Positions 8,700 to 16,646 of a DNA stretch of 36,646 nt are shown in pieces; within the stretch, counting starts at the first letter, position 1, and every line of letters starts with the position of its first letter. Source of the stretch: an uncultured Pirellulaceae bacterium (GTDB lineage Bacteria; Planctomycetota; Planctomycetia; Pirellulales; Pirellulaceae); assembly GCA_937921995.1 (NCBI GenBank), contig CAKZVF010000009.1, forward strand, positions 1 to 36,646. The letters run 5' to 3'. The translations under genes and the position numbers were made by a program. The notes under the pieces were generated by a model that was given only the letters and a program-made list of their open reading frames with translations, did not search any database and was not told the origin of the DNA.

Positions 8700-9960
8700 A
8701 CTGATTCCGCTTACGCCGTGGCTGATTGCAATGGCCGTCCTGATGGCTTGTTCGGGATTTTTCTCAGCCAGTGAAGCGGCGCTTTTTTATCTCAGACCGC
8801 GCGATCTTAGCGCGATGGAATCGGGTTCGGTGCCGCAAAAAGCGGCCGCAAAACTCTTGGAAAATCCTGACCGATTGCTGTCTGCGATTCTGTTCTGGAA
8901 TCTGGTGATCAATATCATCTATTTTGCAATCAGTTCTATCTGTTCGCTGCGCATTGAACAGATGGAATCATGGGGGCAATCCGGAGCCGTGCTATTCGCT
9001 ATCATTTCGCTGCTGGCGATTATCTTTTTCAGCGAGATGATGCCCAAAAGCCTGGCCGTGCTCAAACCCAAAGCACTCGCCACGTCACTCAGCCTGCCGC
9101 TGACGGTAGCAGTCCGCGCGGTCGACCCCGTGATGCCTTTGCTTCAGTGGATTTGTTTGGTGTCACGACGTTTGATCTGGCCCGGGTTTAAACCGGAACC
9201 CTATTTGGAAATCCAAGACGTCCAGCAAGCCATCGAACATTCCGGCGCTGATCCCGAAGTGATCGAACAAGAACAGGCCGTTCTCCAAAACATCGTCGAT
9301 CTGGGCGACATTCGCATCGACGAATGGATGCGGCCGCGGACTCAATTTGTCATGTATCGTCCGCCGGTAAGCTTATCCGACCTCAAGACGCTGCCGCCCA
9401 GCGGTTACCTGTTGATCTCCGAATCTGACAGCGCCGAGATTGAACGCGCGATTCGTTTGGACAACCAGTTTGAATTGCCCGATAAAAACATTGAACGGTT
9501 CGGTGAACCCGTTTTGTATCAGCCGTGGTGCTCGACCGTTGCCGATGCGCTTGAGAAGATGTCGTATCGAAGCAAAGAAGTCACTGTCGTGGTGAACGAA
9601 TTTGGCGACACGATCGGAATTTTGACAATCGAGGACATTCTGGAAGCGGTGTTCAGCTATTCCCCCAGCCGCAGCCGCCGTCTGTTGGATATGAATCCCA
9701 TCACGATGATCAAGGACAACACGTGGGAAGTTTCTGGCATGATGAGTATTCGCCGATTGGCAAAACACTTGGAGATTGATTTGCCCGAGACCGACTCCGT
9801 AACCATTGGCGGTGTCGTCCAGGATGAGATGCAGCGGCTGGTGGAAGAGGGCGACTACGTCCATTGGGGCCGGTTGCGAATGCTGGTGGTCGAAGCCCCC
9901 CAACGGTCAAATATGTTGTTGCGTGTCACGATGGACAAAGACGAAGAGGACTACTCATGA
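8692..9960 (+). CDS. CNNM/CorC-type protein: DUF21 membrane domain, CBS pair, CorC/HlyC C-terminal domain
   Basis: 422 aa. The DUF21 domain (about 1-180) begins WLIAMAVLMACSGFFSASEAALFYL and includes the FSEMMPKSLAVLKP motif. Paired CBS domains follow (about 190-335, with EDILEAVF near the end), then a C-terminal CorC/HlyC transporter-associated domain (about 340-420). Family members are linked to Mg2+/Co2+ transport or homeostasis; older annotations call them hemolysins. The ATG overlaps the permease stop by 8 nt and its own stop overlaps the next ATG by 4 nt, so the three genes are probably one translationally coupled operon. Confidence 0.9.
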   Translation: MIELIPLTPWLIAMAVLMACSGFFSASEAALFYLRPRDLSAMESGSVPQKAAAKLLENPDRLLSAILFWNLVINIIYFAISSICSLRIEQMESWGQSGAVLFAIISLLAIIFFSEMMPKSLAVLKPKALATSLSLPLTVAVRAVDPVMPLLQWICLVSRRLIWPGFKPEPYLEIQDVQQAIEHSGADPEVIEQEQAVLQNIVDLGDIRIDEWMRPRTQFVMYRPPVSLSDLKTLPPSGYLLISESDSAEIERAIRLDNQFELPDKNIERFGEPVLYQPWCSTVADALEKMSYRSKEVTVVVNEFGDTIGILTIEDILEAVFSYSPSRSRRLLDMNPITMIKDNTWEVSGMMSIRRLAKHLEIDLPETDSVTIGGVVQDEMQRLVEEGDYVHWGRLRMLVVEAPQRSNMLLRVTMDKDEEDYS

Positions 9961-10931
9961 TCTTCTTTGCATTTTTTCTGTTGATGGTCGGAGTTTTCTT
10001 AAGCGCGTTCTTCAGCGGTTCAGAAACCGGGTTTTACCGCGCCAGTCGAGTCCGCTTGGTGATCCGAAACCTGGAAGGCGATTCCATCTCGCGCTATTTG
10101 TTGATGTTGGTGAATAACCCGGGGTTGTTCGTCGCCACAACGCTGATTGGGAACAATGTTGCCAATTATATTACGTCGCTGTCCATTGTGTTGATCACGA
10201 CTTTGATTTGGCATTCGCCACTGGCGGAAATGTTGGCCCCGGTGATGATCGCGCCGATGCTGTTCGTGTACGGGGAATTGATGCCCAAGAGCCTCTTTTT
10301 TCAAGCGCCCAATGCGCTGATTCGCTGGACAGCACCTCTGTTTCTCGTTTTCACGGTCCTTTTCATCCCCGCGTCAGCACTGTTGTGGGCGATGAGCAAG
10401 CTGCTGGAGAAGTTATTGGGGCAGGCTCCCGAACGTGTGCAACTGACGCTAGCGCGGCGCGAACTCCATGACCTGATCGACGAAGGCATTGAAGCAGGGA
10501 TCATCTCGAAGACGCAACGGGCGCTGAGTCAAAATTTCTCGTTGGTGGCCTCGAAACCGATCAGCGAATTCTGCACACCGATCGCAAAGGCTTACGCATT
10601 GCCAGTTACCTCAGAGGCAGCCGCGATCAAGAAATTGGCTTCTAAACGTGAGCTGCCGGACGTTGCGATTTATCGTGGCTCAAAGCGGAACCTGATCGGC
10701 TACGTCCGTGTCGTGGAGATGTTGCTTGACGAAGACGGCGAACTCAAACTTCTGCCGCTTCCCAAGCTATCGGAAAAAGAAGTGTTTGGTGAAGCGCTTT
10801 TGCAGATGCAAACCAAGCACCACACCATCGTGCGCGTCGTTGGCGAATATGACCAAACGGTCGGAATTTTGTCCATTGACCAGCTGACCGACCCATTGCT
10901 GAAGGGGTCGTTGACCTCACTTCGCCGGTAG
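9957..10931 (+). CDS. Second CNNM-type protein: DUF21 plus CBS domains, lacking the CorC/HlyC tail
   Basis: 324 aa from the ATG at 9957, overlapping the upstream stop as ATGA. The DUF21 domain (about 1-165) has FFAFFLLMVGVFLSAFFSGS and YGELMPKSLFFQAPNAL, parallel to the upstream paralogue. A CBS-like region follows (about 185-320), ending VGEYDQTVGILSIDQLTDPLLKG. Unlike its neighbour it stops there, without the C-terminal CorC/HlyC domain. Two tandem, diverged copies of unequal length suggest a heteromeric membrane complex. An earlier in-frame start at 9864 lies deep in the upstream gene and is disfavoured. Confidence 0.88.
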   Translation: MIFFAFFLLMVGVFLSAFFSGSETGFYRASRVRLVIRNLEGDSISRYLLMLVNNPGLFVATTLIGNNVANYITSLSIVLITTLIWHSPLAEMLAPVMIAPMLFVYGELMPKSLFFQAPNALIRWTAPLFLVFTVLFIPASALLWAMSKLLEKLLGQAPERVQLTLARRELHDLIDEGIEAGIISKTQRALSQNFSLVASKPISEFCTPIAKAYALPVTSEAAAIKKLASKRELPDVAIYRGSKRNLIGYVRVVEMLLDEDGELKLLPLPKLSEKEVFGEALLQMQTKHHTIVRVVGEYDQTVGILSIDQLTDPLLKGSLTSLRR

Positions 10932-11267
10932 ATTTGCAATGGAATTCGTCAAGACGTTAGAGGGTTCCTAGCGTTGGCCAAACTCTTGACGCAAAGTCTG
11001 CTCTAGTTGCCAAAGGGAGGAGAACTCAGCATCGGCCGACGGCGGCTGAGATTCGTTGAAGCGTTCACCTAATTCTGAATTCGTGATTCTCAATTCGTAA
11101 TTCTCCGCTCGCCGCTTCCATGGCCTGCGCTGCGCCGTCGCTTGCGTCCGGGTGCTCCCTAGGGTCGCATCCTCCGCTTCGGACTTCATGTCCTGCGCAC
11201 GCGACGCCATCCGGACGCCGGGCCGCGTCAACGCCCGACGTCTATGATCCGGCGTGGCTTCGCCTAA
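10932..11267. other. Gene-poor stretch at the left edge of the accessory island
   Basis: No convincing gene. A 264-nt minus-strand frame (10968-11231) has no family resemblance and passes through a low-complexity tract at about 11069-11106 built of repeated attctgaattcg/attctcaattcg-like units. This looks like decayed repeat DNA leading into the repeat block at 11268. Confidence 0.5.
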
Positions 11268-11516
11268 CAGAATCTTCTTGAGAACGTGAAGGAAACTTGC
11301 AAACGCCCTTCAAGCGTTCTCGATCCATTGGAGCATTCACCTAATGTTTCGCCGCGTGGTACACCAATCGTTTCGGCTACGTCCAACGCGCATCGGCGGC
11401 GCATGAAAAAACCGAAAGCAGCAACAGCCTTGAAAAGGTTGACGCCACTTTCGGCATGTTTCGACTCCTGTTTTTCTTACTCAGTTTTGTTTTTGGCTCC
11501 TAGCACCTTTTTCTTG
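11268..11516. repeat. Dispersed direct repeat, copy 1 (~250 bp)
   Basis: Starts at cagaatcttctt and matches 13190-13437 in the same orientation over its whole length with scattered substitutions. Shared landmarks include ttcaagcgttctcg, ttggagcattcacc, cgtttcggct, gcatgaaaaaaccgaaagca and tttttggctcct. It contains a terminator hairpin (11406-11454) and runs into the last codons of the gene at 11481-12026, so that gene's C-terminus (about GARSQKQN) is encoded by repeat DNA. Confidence 0.85.
11406..11454 (-). terminator. Terminator within repeat copy 1
   Basis: On the minus strand, CCGAAAG (11454-11448) pairs with CTTTCGG (11418-11412), with partial inner pairing, and is followed by six T (11411-11406). 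It lies shortly after the stop of the 11481-12026 gene. Confidence 0.6.
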
Positions 11517-12026
11517 TCCGTTTCTGGGCCACCCCATCCTTTCTTTTCCTAGGTCCTTGTTTGCTAGATCAGTCTTTATCTTTTTAAACAATTCTTGCAA
11601 GGAATGACTTCTCGCAAGATACATAGGCGGCAATCCGTCATGCGAGGTTCCGCGACAAAGAAATCTTTTAGAGCCGTTCTCTTCTTTCGACCCGTAAATG
11701 GGAAGAGTGACTGTGATTTCAGCATCAAACACGACAAGTAATCCTACGATTTCACTGTCGCTTGCTGGAACCCATCTTGTCCCAAAAATGGCGTAATTGC
11801 TTTTAAAAAACTCATCAAATACATTTCGCGAGGCTATCTGACCATGGCCGACAACTGGAGAGGAATCGTCATCGGACACCTTCAAAATAACGTATTTGGG
11901 CATCGCCACTTGATTGTTCGGCGAGCTGTTCGAAGAGCCCGTCTGGGCTGGGCACAAAGCGATTCCCGTTAGCCCGGTTAGGATTAAGATTAAACCTACA
12001 ACACCGTAAATTGCGAACTTGCTCAT
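11481..12026 (-). CDS. Membrane-anchored hypothetical protein of the RHS-relic island
   Basis: 181 aa from the ATG at 12026, which has a strong AGGAGG site 6 nt upstream (12038-12033). One N-terminal hydrophobic helix (AIYGVVGLILILTGLTGIAL) acts as a membrane anchor or uncleaved signal. The rest is a soluble exported domain of unknown fold with a basic, low-complexity C-terminus that comes from the repeat block. It lies just downstream of an RHS core relic (12161-12240), the same arrangement as the 14140-14721/13577-14140 pair. No family recognised. An immunity-like role for a lost RHS toxin is possible but speculative. Confidence 0.65.
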   Translation of the reverse strand: MSKFAIYGVVGLILILTGLTGIALCPAQTGSSNSSPNNQVAMPKYVILKVSDDDSSPVVGHGQIASRNVFDEFFKSNYAIFGTRWVPASDSEIVGLLVVFDAEITVTLPIYGSKEENGSKRFLCRGTSHDGLPPMYLARSHSLQELFKKIKTDLANKDLGKERMGWPRNGQEKGARSQKQN

Positions 12027-12059
12027 GAAGCTCCTCCTGAACATAAGAGTTTATCTTGA

Positions 12060-12161
12060 GACAGAGAAAAGGGGACAGGTCCAGTTTACATCGAAAGTGC
12101 GACATCCCGAGGACAGAGAAAAGGGGACAGGTCCAGTTTACATCGAAAGTGCGACATCCCG
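12060..12161. repeat. Tandem 52-bp direct repeat, two copies
   Basis: A 50-nt unit (gacagagaaaaggggacagg...gcgacatcccg) occurs at 12060-12109 and again, identically, at 12112-12161, period 52. It abuts the RHS relic. The aaaaggggacagg string resembles motifs often found in intergenic repeats of degraded mobile DNA. Confidence 0.85.
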
Positions 12162-12240
12162 TAAATATACTCCAATGGATCGCGGCTGATGAATTCACCT
12201 GTATTTGGATCGTACTATGTGGCTCGGTTATACACCAACG
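12161..12240 (-). pseudogene. RHS-repeat core remnant with in-frame stop
   Basis: The minus strand reads VYNRAT-stop-YDPNTGEFISRDPLEYIY, which aligns with the RHS core of the fragment at 14140-14721 (FRARCYDPATGEFISRDPLGYVDG). The nucleotide match to 14640-14700 is obvious (cggatcgcggctgatgaattcacctgt). A stop codon at 12215-12217 sits where the parent has Cys or Tyr. Only about 25 codons survive. Confidence 0.75.
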
Positions 12241-12384
12241 AGCACTTCGCTGCGCTGTATTGTTTTTCACTGTGTGTTTGCCGTGTGAAACGCACAGCGG
12301 TAGCCGGTCGGATGGAGCGAGGCAAATTGTTTACTAGGGCAACCACTTTTGAGATTTATTTCCACACGCGCGAGAATGAGATTT

Positions 12385-12683
12385 TTATAGCCGATCTTTC
12401 CAGTAACCGGGGCCGCGACGTGTGTGAGCCAAAGCAACCACGAAGACGTGATCATCACGCTTAAAGAAGGCCATGACGAATGGGAATCCTCTGAACCTAA
12501 ATCCGCGTGTTCCATGAAAGTATAAACTCCACGTTGCTGGGGATCGAAGCACCAGTCTTTCTGCCCGAGCCAACTCAACCTTAAACTTTTCCCCAATCCG
12601 AGAATCGATTTCTCTATACCTTTCTACCGCCCGCGCGACTTCATCCGCAGCTGCGGGATGTATTCAAGATTCAGATTCGACAT
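12385..12683 (-). pseudogene. RelE/ParE-family toxin, apparently frameshifted near its N-terminus
   Basis: From an ATG at 12683, inside the 3' end of the antitoxin gene, the frame reads MSNLNLEYIPQLRMKSRGR and stops at 12624. The next frame reads IHPAAADEVARAVERYREID and continues, without a stop, to the typical RelE/ParE ending RFRGFPFVMAFFKRDDHVF and ALAHTRRGPGYWKDR. A single missing base around codon 8 (about 12660) would join the two into a normal ~100-aa toxin. As it stands the only in-frame starts for the conserved part are internal (TTG at 12573), giving a truncated product. Either a pseudogene, a base-calling error or an unusual start. Confidence 0.8.
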
Positions 12684-12933
12684 TCGGCTTGCCACCAATC
12701 CTTTTCCACATCTCTGAAGACGAAACCGTGTCAATTTTTCCAGATTCAATATCCTCAAAGCGCACTGCGATCTCATCCGCCCAATATTTTTGCACCTCAG
12801 CCTGCGGATAATCGTCCGAAGACTTTTCAACACTTTCTAATATTGCATTAGCCAGCGAAATTCGATCGTCGATCGGCAAGCTTAAAGCTGAAGCAATTAT
12901 CTGCCCAGTTTCTGGAGCATCATGTCTGTTCAT
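12664..12933 (-). CDS. Addiction-module antitoxin
   Basis: 89 aa from the ATG at 12933, preceded by AAGAGGG 4 nt upstream. The sequence ALSLPIDDRISLANAILESV, then W-x-DEI near residue 54 and EDIESGKIDTVSSSEMWKRI, matches the short helical antitoxins that accompany RelE/ParE-type toxins (putative addiction module component family). It would bind and neutralise the toxin encoded immediately downstream and probably autoregulate. Longer in-frame starts up to 13050 add sequence unlike the family. The antitoxin frame is intact while its toxin is not. Confidence 0.85.
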   Translation of the reverse strand: MNRHDAPETGQIIASALSLPIDDRISLANAILESVEKSSDDYPQAEVQKYWADEIAVRFEDIESGKIDTVSSSEMWKRIGGKPNVESES

Positions 12934-13189
12934 GGGACCCTCTTGAGCCAAAAAATATAGAACTCCCACAGTATACATAATCCGAAAGTAACAAAGGAGC
13001 GCGATTCGTTCGATTCTCGATCGAATTTCACCAACATGGCTTTTTACCACAGCAGGCTAATGGTGGTTTGCAACCCGCTTCTGCAAGCCGACTGCGAGCA
13101 ACCATTCTTTTTCACTACGCATGAAAGCCCTCATCTCAAACAAACATTGCCTGACACACACGTCCATGGTCTGGCGAGTCCGCGCTGGA

Positions 13190-13437
13190 CAGAATCTTCT
13201 TTTGAAGTTGAACGCAACTTGAAAACCATCCTTCAAGCGTTCTCGTTCTATTGGAGCATTCACCCAAAGTTCCTACGCGTGGAACATCAGTCGTTTCGGC
13301 TATGTCCAATGCGCGTCGGCAGCGCATGAAAAAACCGAAAGCAGCGGCAGCCTTGAAAAGGTTGACGCCACTTTCGGCATGTTTCGACTCGTGTTTTACT
13401 TAGTCATTTCGTTTTTGGCTCCTGACACCTTTTCTCG
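13190..13437. repeat. Dispersed direct repeat, copy 2 (~250 bp)
   Basis: Same-orientation copy of 11268-11516. It includes the same hairpin plus T-run (13329-13377). Its right end continues into a perfect 19-bp tandem duplication (gacaccttttctcgttcgt at 13424-13442 and 13443-13461). Together with the stretch 12934-13189, in which no gene is seen, it makes up most of the 640-bp gap between the antitoxin and the gene at 13577. Confidence 0.85.
13329..13377 (-). terminator. Terminator within repeat copy 2
   Basis: CCGAAAG (13377-13371, minus) pairs with CTTTCGG (13341-13335), followed by six T (13334-13329). Equivalent to the hairpin in copy 1. Confidence 0.55.
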
Positions 13438-13508
13438 TTCGTGACACCTTTTCTCGTTCGTTTCGGCTACTTTCAATGCGCGGCGTTGAAGTTGGAACGT
13501 CGGCCCAA

Positions 13509-13561
13509 TAAAAATGCCCGCATGGAAACTGCCTTCGTCAGGCAAACTCCACATGCGGGCA
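13509..13561 (-). terminator. Terminator of the RHS-tip/hypothetical gene pair
   Basis: A 10-bp perfect stem, TGCCCGCATG (13561-13552, minus) with CATGCGGGCA (13524-13515), plus inner pairing of GCCT and AGGC, is followed by TTTTTATT on the minus strand. It starts 16 bp after the stop of the gene at 13577-14140. Confidence 0.7.
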
Positions 13562-13576
13562 ATGAAACGCCGGTGT

Positions 13577-14140
13577 TTATTGCGTCAGTTTTGGTTTGTG
13601 GCTGTCCCCAACCTCGTCGCCCAACCTCTTGTCTAGTCGGGAAATGCTGTACAAGCCATCGTGTTCGAACGACATCCGCCCAAACATGAGCTTTTCCTTC
13701 CCTCGCCAATCCTCAATTGAAAAAGCGAACGCATAATTTCCATTTGTGTTCAGTCCGCACCCGGCAAGTTCCGCGTTCAGTACAACATTGTGGCTAGGTT
13801 TGATTTCATACCAAGATGTAGGTCGGCCACCAGTACCTGAAAAAGGCGTAAGCTCTCCTTCCCTATTTATTTCAAAAATTTGAAGCCATAAAAGCCTTGA
13901 ATCGACTTCTGACTTGTTAATCCAAACGCTGCTGTTTCCATTATTCGTCAAAGCGATTTGAAGTCGTAAAACTTCGTCATTATCTGTTTCCAAGAAATTG
14001 GTCGAGGAAAACGCCACATTCTCAGTAATCGGCATGAAGATAGTCCCAAGCCCCAGAGCAAGAACCGCAGTTATCGCAAATACAAAGGAGAGACTAAATT
14101 TCATTTTTGAACTTAAAAATGATCTAGCTTTTTTGGTCAT
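13577..14140 (-). CDS. Membrane-anchored hypothetical protein coupled to the RHS tip gene
   Basis: 187 aa from the ATG at 14140, whose A is the last base of the upstream TGA (TGATG), so translation is probably coupled. A GTG at 14149 and an ATG at 14104 are alternative starts. A basic N-terminus and a ~20-residue hydrophobic helix (FSLSFVFAITAVLALGLGTIF) anchor or export it. The rest is a soluble domain with EVLRLQIALTNNGNSSVWIN, resembling beta-sandwich proteins, but no family was recognised. Position directly after an RHS C-terminal tip is where immunity proteins are normally encoded, so an immunity role is a reasonable hypothesis; it is unproven. Confidence 0.75.
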   Translation of the reverse strand: MTKKARSFLSSKMKFSLSFVFAITAVLALGLGTIFMPITENVAFSSTNFLETDNDEVLRLQIALTNNGNSSVWINKSEVDSRLLWLQIFEINREGELTPFSGTGGRPTSWYEIKPSHNVVLNAELAGCGLNTNGNYAFAFSIEDWRGKEKLMFGRMSFEHDGLYSISRLDKRLGDEVGDSHKPKLTQ

Positions 14141-14721
14141 CAAGGACACGCAATAATTCCTTTCGCCACGGGGAAGGGCTTCGGTTTGCGATTTTTAGAC
14201 CGTGTGGCGCACAGACGATTCGCACGTAGGACATCTGAGGGTTGAATGATCGAAACTGACAATCCGAGGCCAGGTGCGGAATTTGGGAGACCAGGAATCG
14301 GTATTGGTGCAGTGCCTGTAAGTACAAAAATTGGATTCGTACTCCGTACTGCAGTGTCAAAATCATCGTCTACTGTTTGCGTAACAAAATGAATAGATTT
14401 TTTTCCCTTGCAGCAGCACTCGTATCTTACAGTTCTTTTGCACCTTATTTGGGTAGCTGGGGTGATGTTGAGTGGTGATGGTTTCAAGCCTCCTCCCCCT
14501 GAAAAACCGCCAATACCACCAAACGAGCCCGAGACACGTTTTCCATATGGGCTTGCATTATCAGATGCTCTGATCTCGCATTTTTTACCAGTCGGATCAA
14601 CTGCCCCCGGCACGAAGTACCCTCTATATAGTGACATCCCGTCCACATACCCCAGCGGATCGCGGCTGATGAATTCACCTGTTGCCGGATCGTAACACCT
14701 TGCTCGGAAGTGCATCAGCAT
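14140..14721 (-). CDS. RHS-repeat core C-terminal fragment with variable tip (5'-truncated)
   Basis: The first ~45 residues (MLMHFRARCYDPATGEFISR then DPLGYVDGMSLYRGYFVPGA) are the conserved end of an RHS/YD-repeat shell, terminated by the DPTG motif. After it comes a ~148-residue variable tip rich in Gly and Pro, with a RYECCCKGKK cluster and a GTAPIPIPGLPNSAPGLG segment, of no recognised family. In full-length RHS proteins this tip is the toxin. Here everything upstream of the last core motif is missing: an in-frame stop lies only about 10 codons before the first ATG, and no YD repeats occur in the window. It is therefore an orphan or displaced tip, possibly not expressed. Confidence 0.75.
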   Translation of the reverse strand: MLMHFRARCYDPATGEFISRDPLGYVDGMSLYRGYFVPGAVDPTGKKCEIRASDNASPYGKRVSGSFGGIGGFSGGGGLKPSPLNITPATQIRCKRTVRYECCCKGKKSIHFVTQTVDDDFDTAVRSTNPIFVLTGTAPIPIPGLPNSAPGLGLSVSIIQPSDVLRANRLCATRSKNRKPKPFPVAKGIIACP

Positions 14722-14843
14722 TGCTGACCAACGCGGTCTCGCTCAACTGTGGTTTCGTTCGCGAGACGGTCAGCCCATTCGTTTCGCCGTCCCCCGACTT
14801 CAAGAACGCGATACCTTAATCAAAGAACCGGGGAGACCGGATC

Positions 14844-15101
14844 CTACTTCGAGTATCCCAGCGACTGGACGATCGCCAGTAGTTCTTCGTAGGATACGTA
14901 GCGGCGTCGGTTTTCCAGTTTGTATTGATCCACCGCGCGTCCAAGTTCGGCCGCATCGTCTGAGAGGTTGTCGTGATTGTCCGAAAACTGACGACGTTCG
15001 AGGCCGGGAGAATCGCGACGGACAAGGGAACTGCGGCGGTCTTCGAATTCTGCGGCGCGTGGGGAATCAGTTTTTGCTGCGTCGTTGGAGGGGAATTTCA
15101 T
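14844..15101 (-). CDS. Small conserved planctomycete-type hypothetical protein
   Basis: 85 aa, hydrophilic. The N-terminal half is Arg/Asp/Ser-rich and probably disordered. The C-terminal ~40 residues (NLSDDAAELGRAVDQYKLEN and RRRYVSYEELLAIVQSLGYSK) form a compact helical segment of a type I associate with short proteins in related planctomycetes, where the RRR(Y/F)-x-(S/T)-(Y/F)EE-x-L-x-x-(V/I) core is conserved. No TM helix or signal. Function unknown; possibly a DNA-binding or regulatory adaptor. Confidence 0.7.
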   Translation of the reverse strand: MKFPSNDAAKTDSPRAAEFEDRRSSLVRRDSPGLERRQFSDNHDNLSDDAAELGRAVDQYKLENRRRYVSYEELLAIVQSLGYSK

Positions 15102-15406
15102 GCTGATACCATCAATCAGGTTTGGGGAATCACACTGAAGTCAATGCGGACCTACCGCAATGATTTTCATCGTAAAATTGACAGGTGAAAATCCAATCTC
15201 CACCTTAGAAACTCTACGTCCCCGGTTAAGAATGGTTGGCAACGCCGTCGAAAATACGCCAATTCGAAGCCGTTGATTTTCGCGAGTTTCAGATTTTGAA
15301 GATCGTAACGGTTGTAAGGTTGAGCGTTGTGGCGTGTGGGTTAGCGGTAGCCAATTTTTCATACGCTCCTTCAAACACCGATGTGTACAAGGACTCGGCA
15401 GTAAAA
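15102..15406. other. Intergenic stretch, no gene seen
   Basis: About 300 bp between two minus-strand genes. The open frames crossing it have no family resemblance or start context. No clear hairpin or repeat was found. Confidence 0.4.
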
Positions 15407-16360
15407 TCACTTCCGCTGTAATTCTTCCGCCTTCACCGAAGCCACGCGATGCGGCGCGGCGACATCGGCGTTTGGAAGCTCATTTAGCGATCCCGCCAAT
15501 TGGGTAAACAACGCCTCATCGGGAAAACGCTGTTGCCCCTTGGCCAACGTCAATCGCGCTTGTGATTGCTGACCTGCATGTAGTTGAGCTTTTCCCAGTT
15601 GGAAGAATATTTGCTTCGAGCAATCGGGACGGTTGCTCGCGATCTCCAGAACGTCTATCGCGGCCGGGTGTTGTTGCATCGCCAGCAGCGCATCGCTTTT
15701 GGCAATGATCGCTGATTCGGGTTGGCGATTGGGAGGATGCCGATTCAGTAGCGTTTCGGTCGCCGACAGCGCTCGCATCGGTTGCTCTAATTTCATATAC
15801 GTCTGCGCGATCAGCATTTGAATATCGTCGGATTCAGTATCGTAAGCCAACGACCGCTGGAAAAGCTGTAAGGCGCGTTGATGTTCGCCTTTGGCCGCCG
15901 CCAGTTTCCCTTTGAGGTTCCAAGCCGCCGCAAGATGACGGTCCTTTTCGATGGCTTTTTCGGCGTGCTGATTGGCGGTGATCCAACGACCGGATTTAAG
16001 ATAGATCTCGCCCAATTCGCAGCGCAAAGCGGGGTCGTCGAACTGCTCCACCGTTCGCTCCATTATCGAAATCGAACGCTCGACGTTGCCCTGCTGGAAT
16101 TCGGAGCGCGCGAGTTTTGCCAAACTCCGTGGATCTCCAGGCATTTCATTTTTAGATTTAGAGAAGAAACTTTTCGCTTGGCGGAAGTGCCCTTGGTGCA
16201 TCGCCTCAAAACCTGATCGTGCCCACTGCCCTGCCGATACAGCTCTGGTTTTGGAAACCTGCTGAAACGATTGCATCGTTTGGCAACCACAACAGATCAA
16301 ACAGACCGTCGCCAACGCCACAGTTGCAGCGGTCGCGAACAGGGGCTCAGCCCGCCACAT
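15407..16360 (-). CDS. TPR-repeat lipoprotein
   Basis: About 317 aa from the ATG at 16360, which places a signal sequence (PLFATAATVALATVCLICCG) directly at the N-terminus with a likely lipidated Cys at CQTMQS. In-frame ATGs at 16432 and 16498 would add up to 46 basic residues. The mature part is built of tandem helical TPR units, for example AWNLKGKLAAAKGEHQRALQ and LFQRSLAYDTESD, plus ALRCELGEIYLKSGRWITAN. TPR lipoproteins act as periplasmic scaffolds for protein complexes. No partner is evident in the neighbourhood. The plus-strand gene at 16647 is divergent. Confidence 0.85.
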   Translation of the reverse strand: MWRAEPLFATAATVALATVCLICCGCQTMQSFQQVSKTRAVSAGQWARSGFEAMHQGHFRQAKSFFSKSKNEMPGDPRSLAKLARSEFQQGNVERSISIMERTVEQFDDPALRCELGEIYLKSGRWITANQHAEKAIEKDRHLAAAWNLKGKLAAAKGEHQRALQLFQRSLAYDTESDDIQMLIAQTYMKLEQPMRALSATETLLNRHPPNRQPESAIIAKSDALLAMQQHPAAIDVLEIASNRPDCSKQIFFQLGKAQLHAGQQSQARLTLAKGQQRFPDEALFTQLAGSLNELPNADVAAPHRVASVKAEELQRK

Positions 16361-16646
16361 AAGAATTTGAACAGAACGATGAATCAACCGCGTAAGCTTC
16401 CTTGCAAGTTTGAGGGCTAATGCTTGACACATTTTTGAGCAGGTTGAATAATTCTGCGACGAATTTAATGTGTGTGAGCGCCGCTTAATTACGGCCAATA
16501 CTGGGTCGACAGTAGCAAATTGCCATTTCGCCCACTATATCGTTCGGCCAAGATTTGCTCACACCGTTGCTGCTATACTCTCGCTTTTACAATCAACGCT
16601 AGCACGGCCTGAACACCGGCTATCGTCAACTTTCAGAATCAACCTT

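Noticed and set aside
10968..11231. Minus-strand 87-aa frame
   Set aside because: Low-complexity tract and no family resemblance; looks like decayed repeat DNA.
11406..13561. Possible integron attC sites (hairpins at 11412-11454, 13335-13377 and 13515-13561 next to small genes)
   Set aside because: Each hairpin ends in a T-run in the direction of transcription, no attC core sites or integrase are present, and two of them are inside a longer direct repeat; terminators explain them better.
15141..15410. Minus-strand 89-aa frame before the small conserved gene
   Set aside because: No start context or family resemblance.
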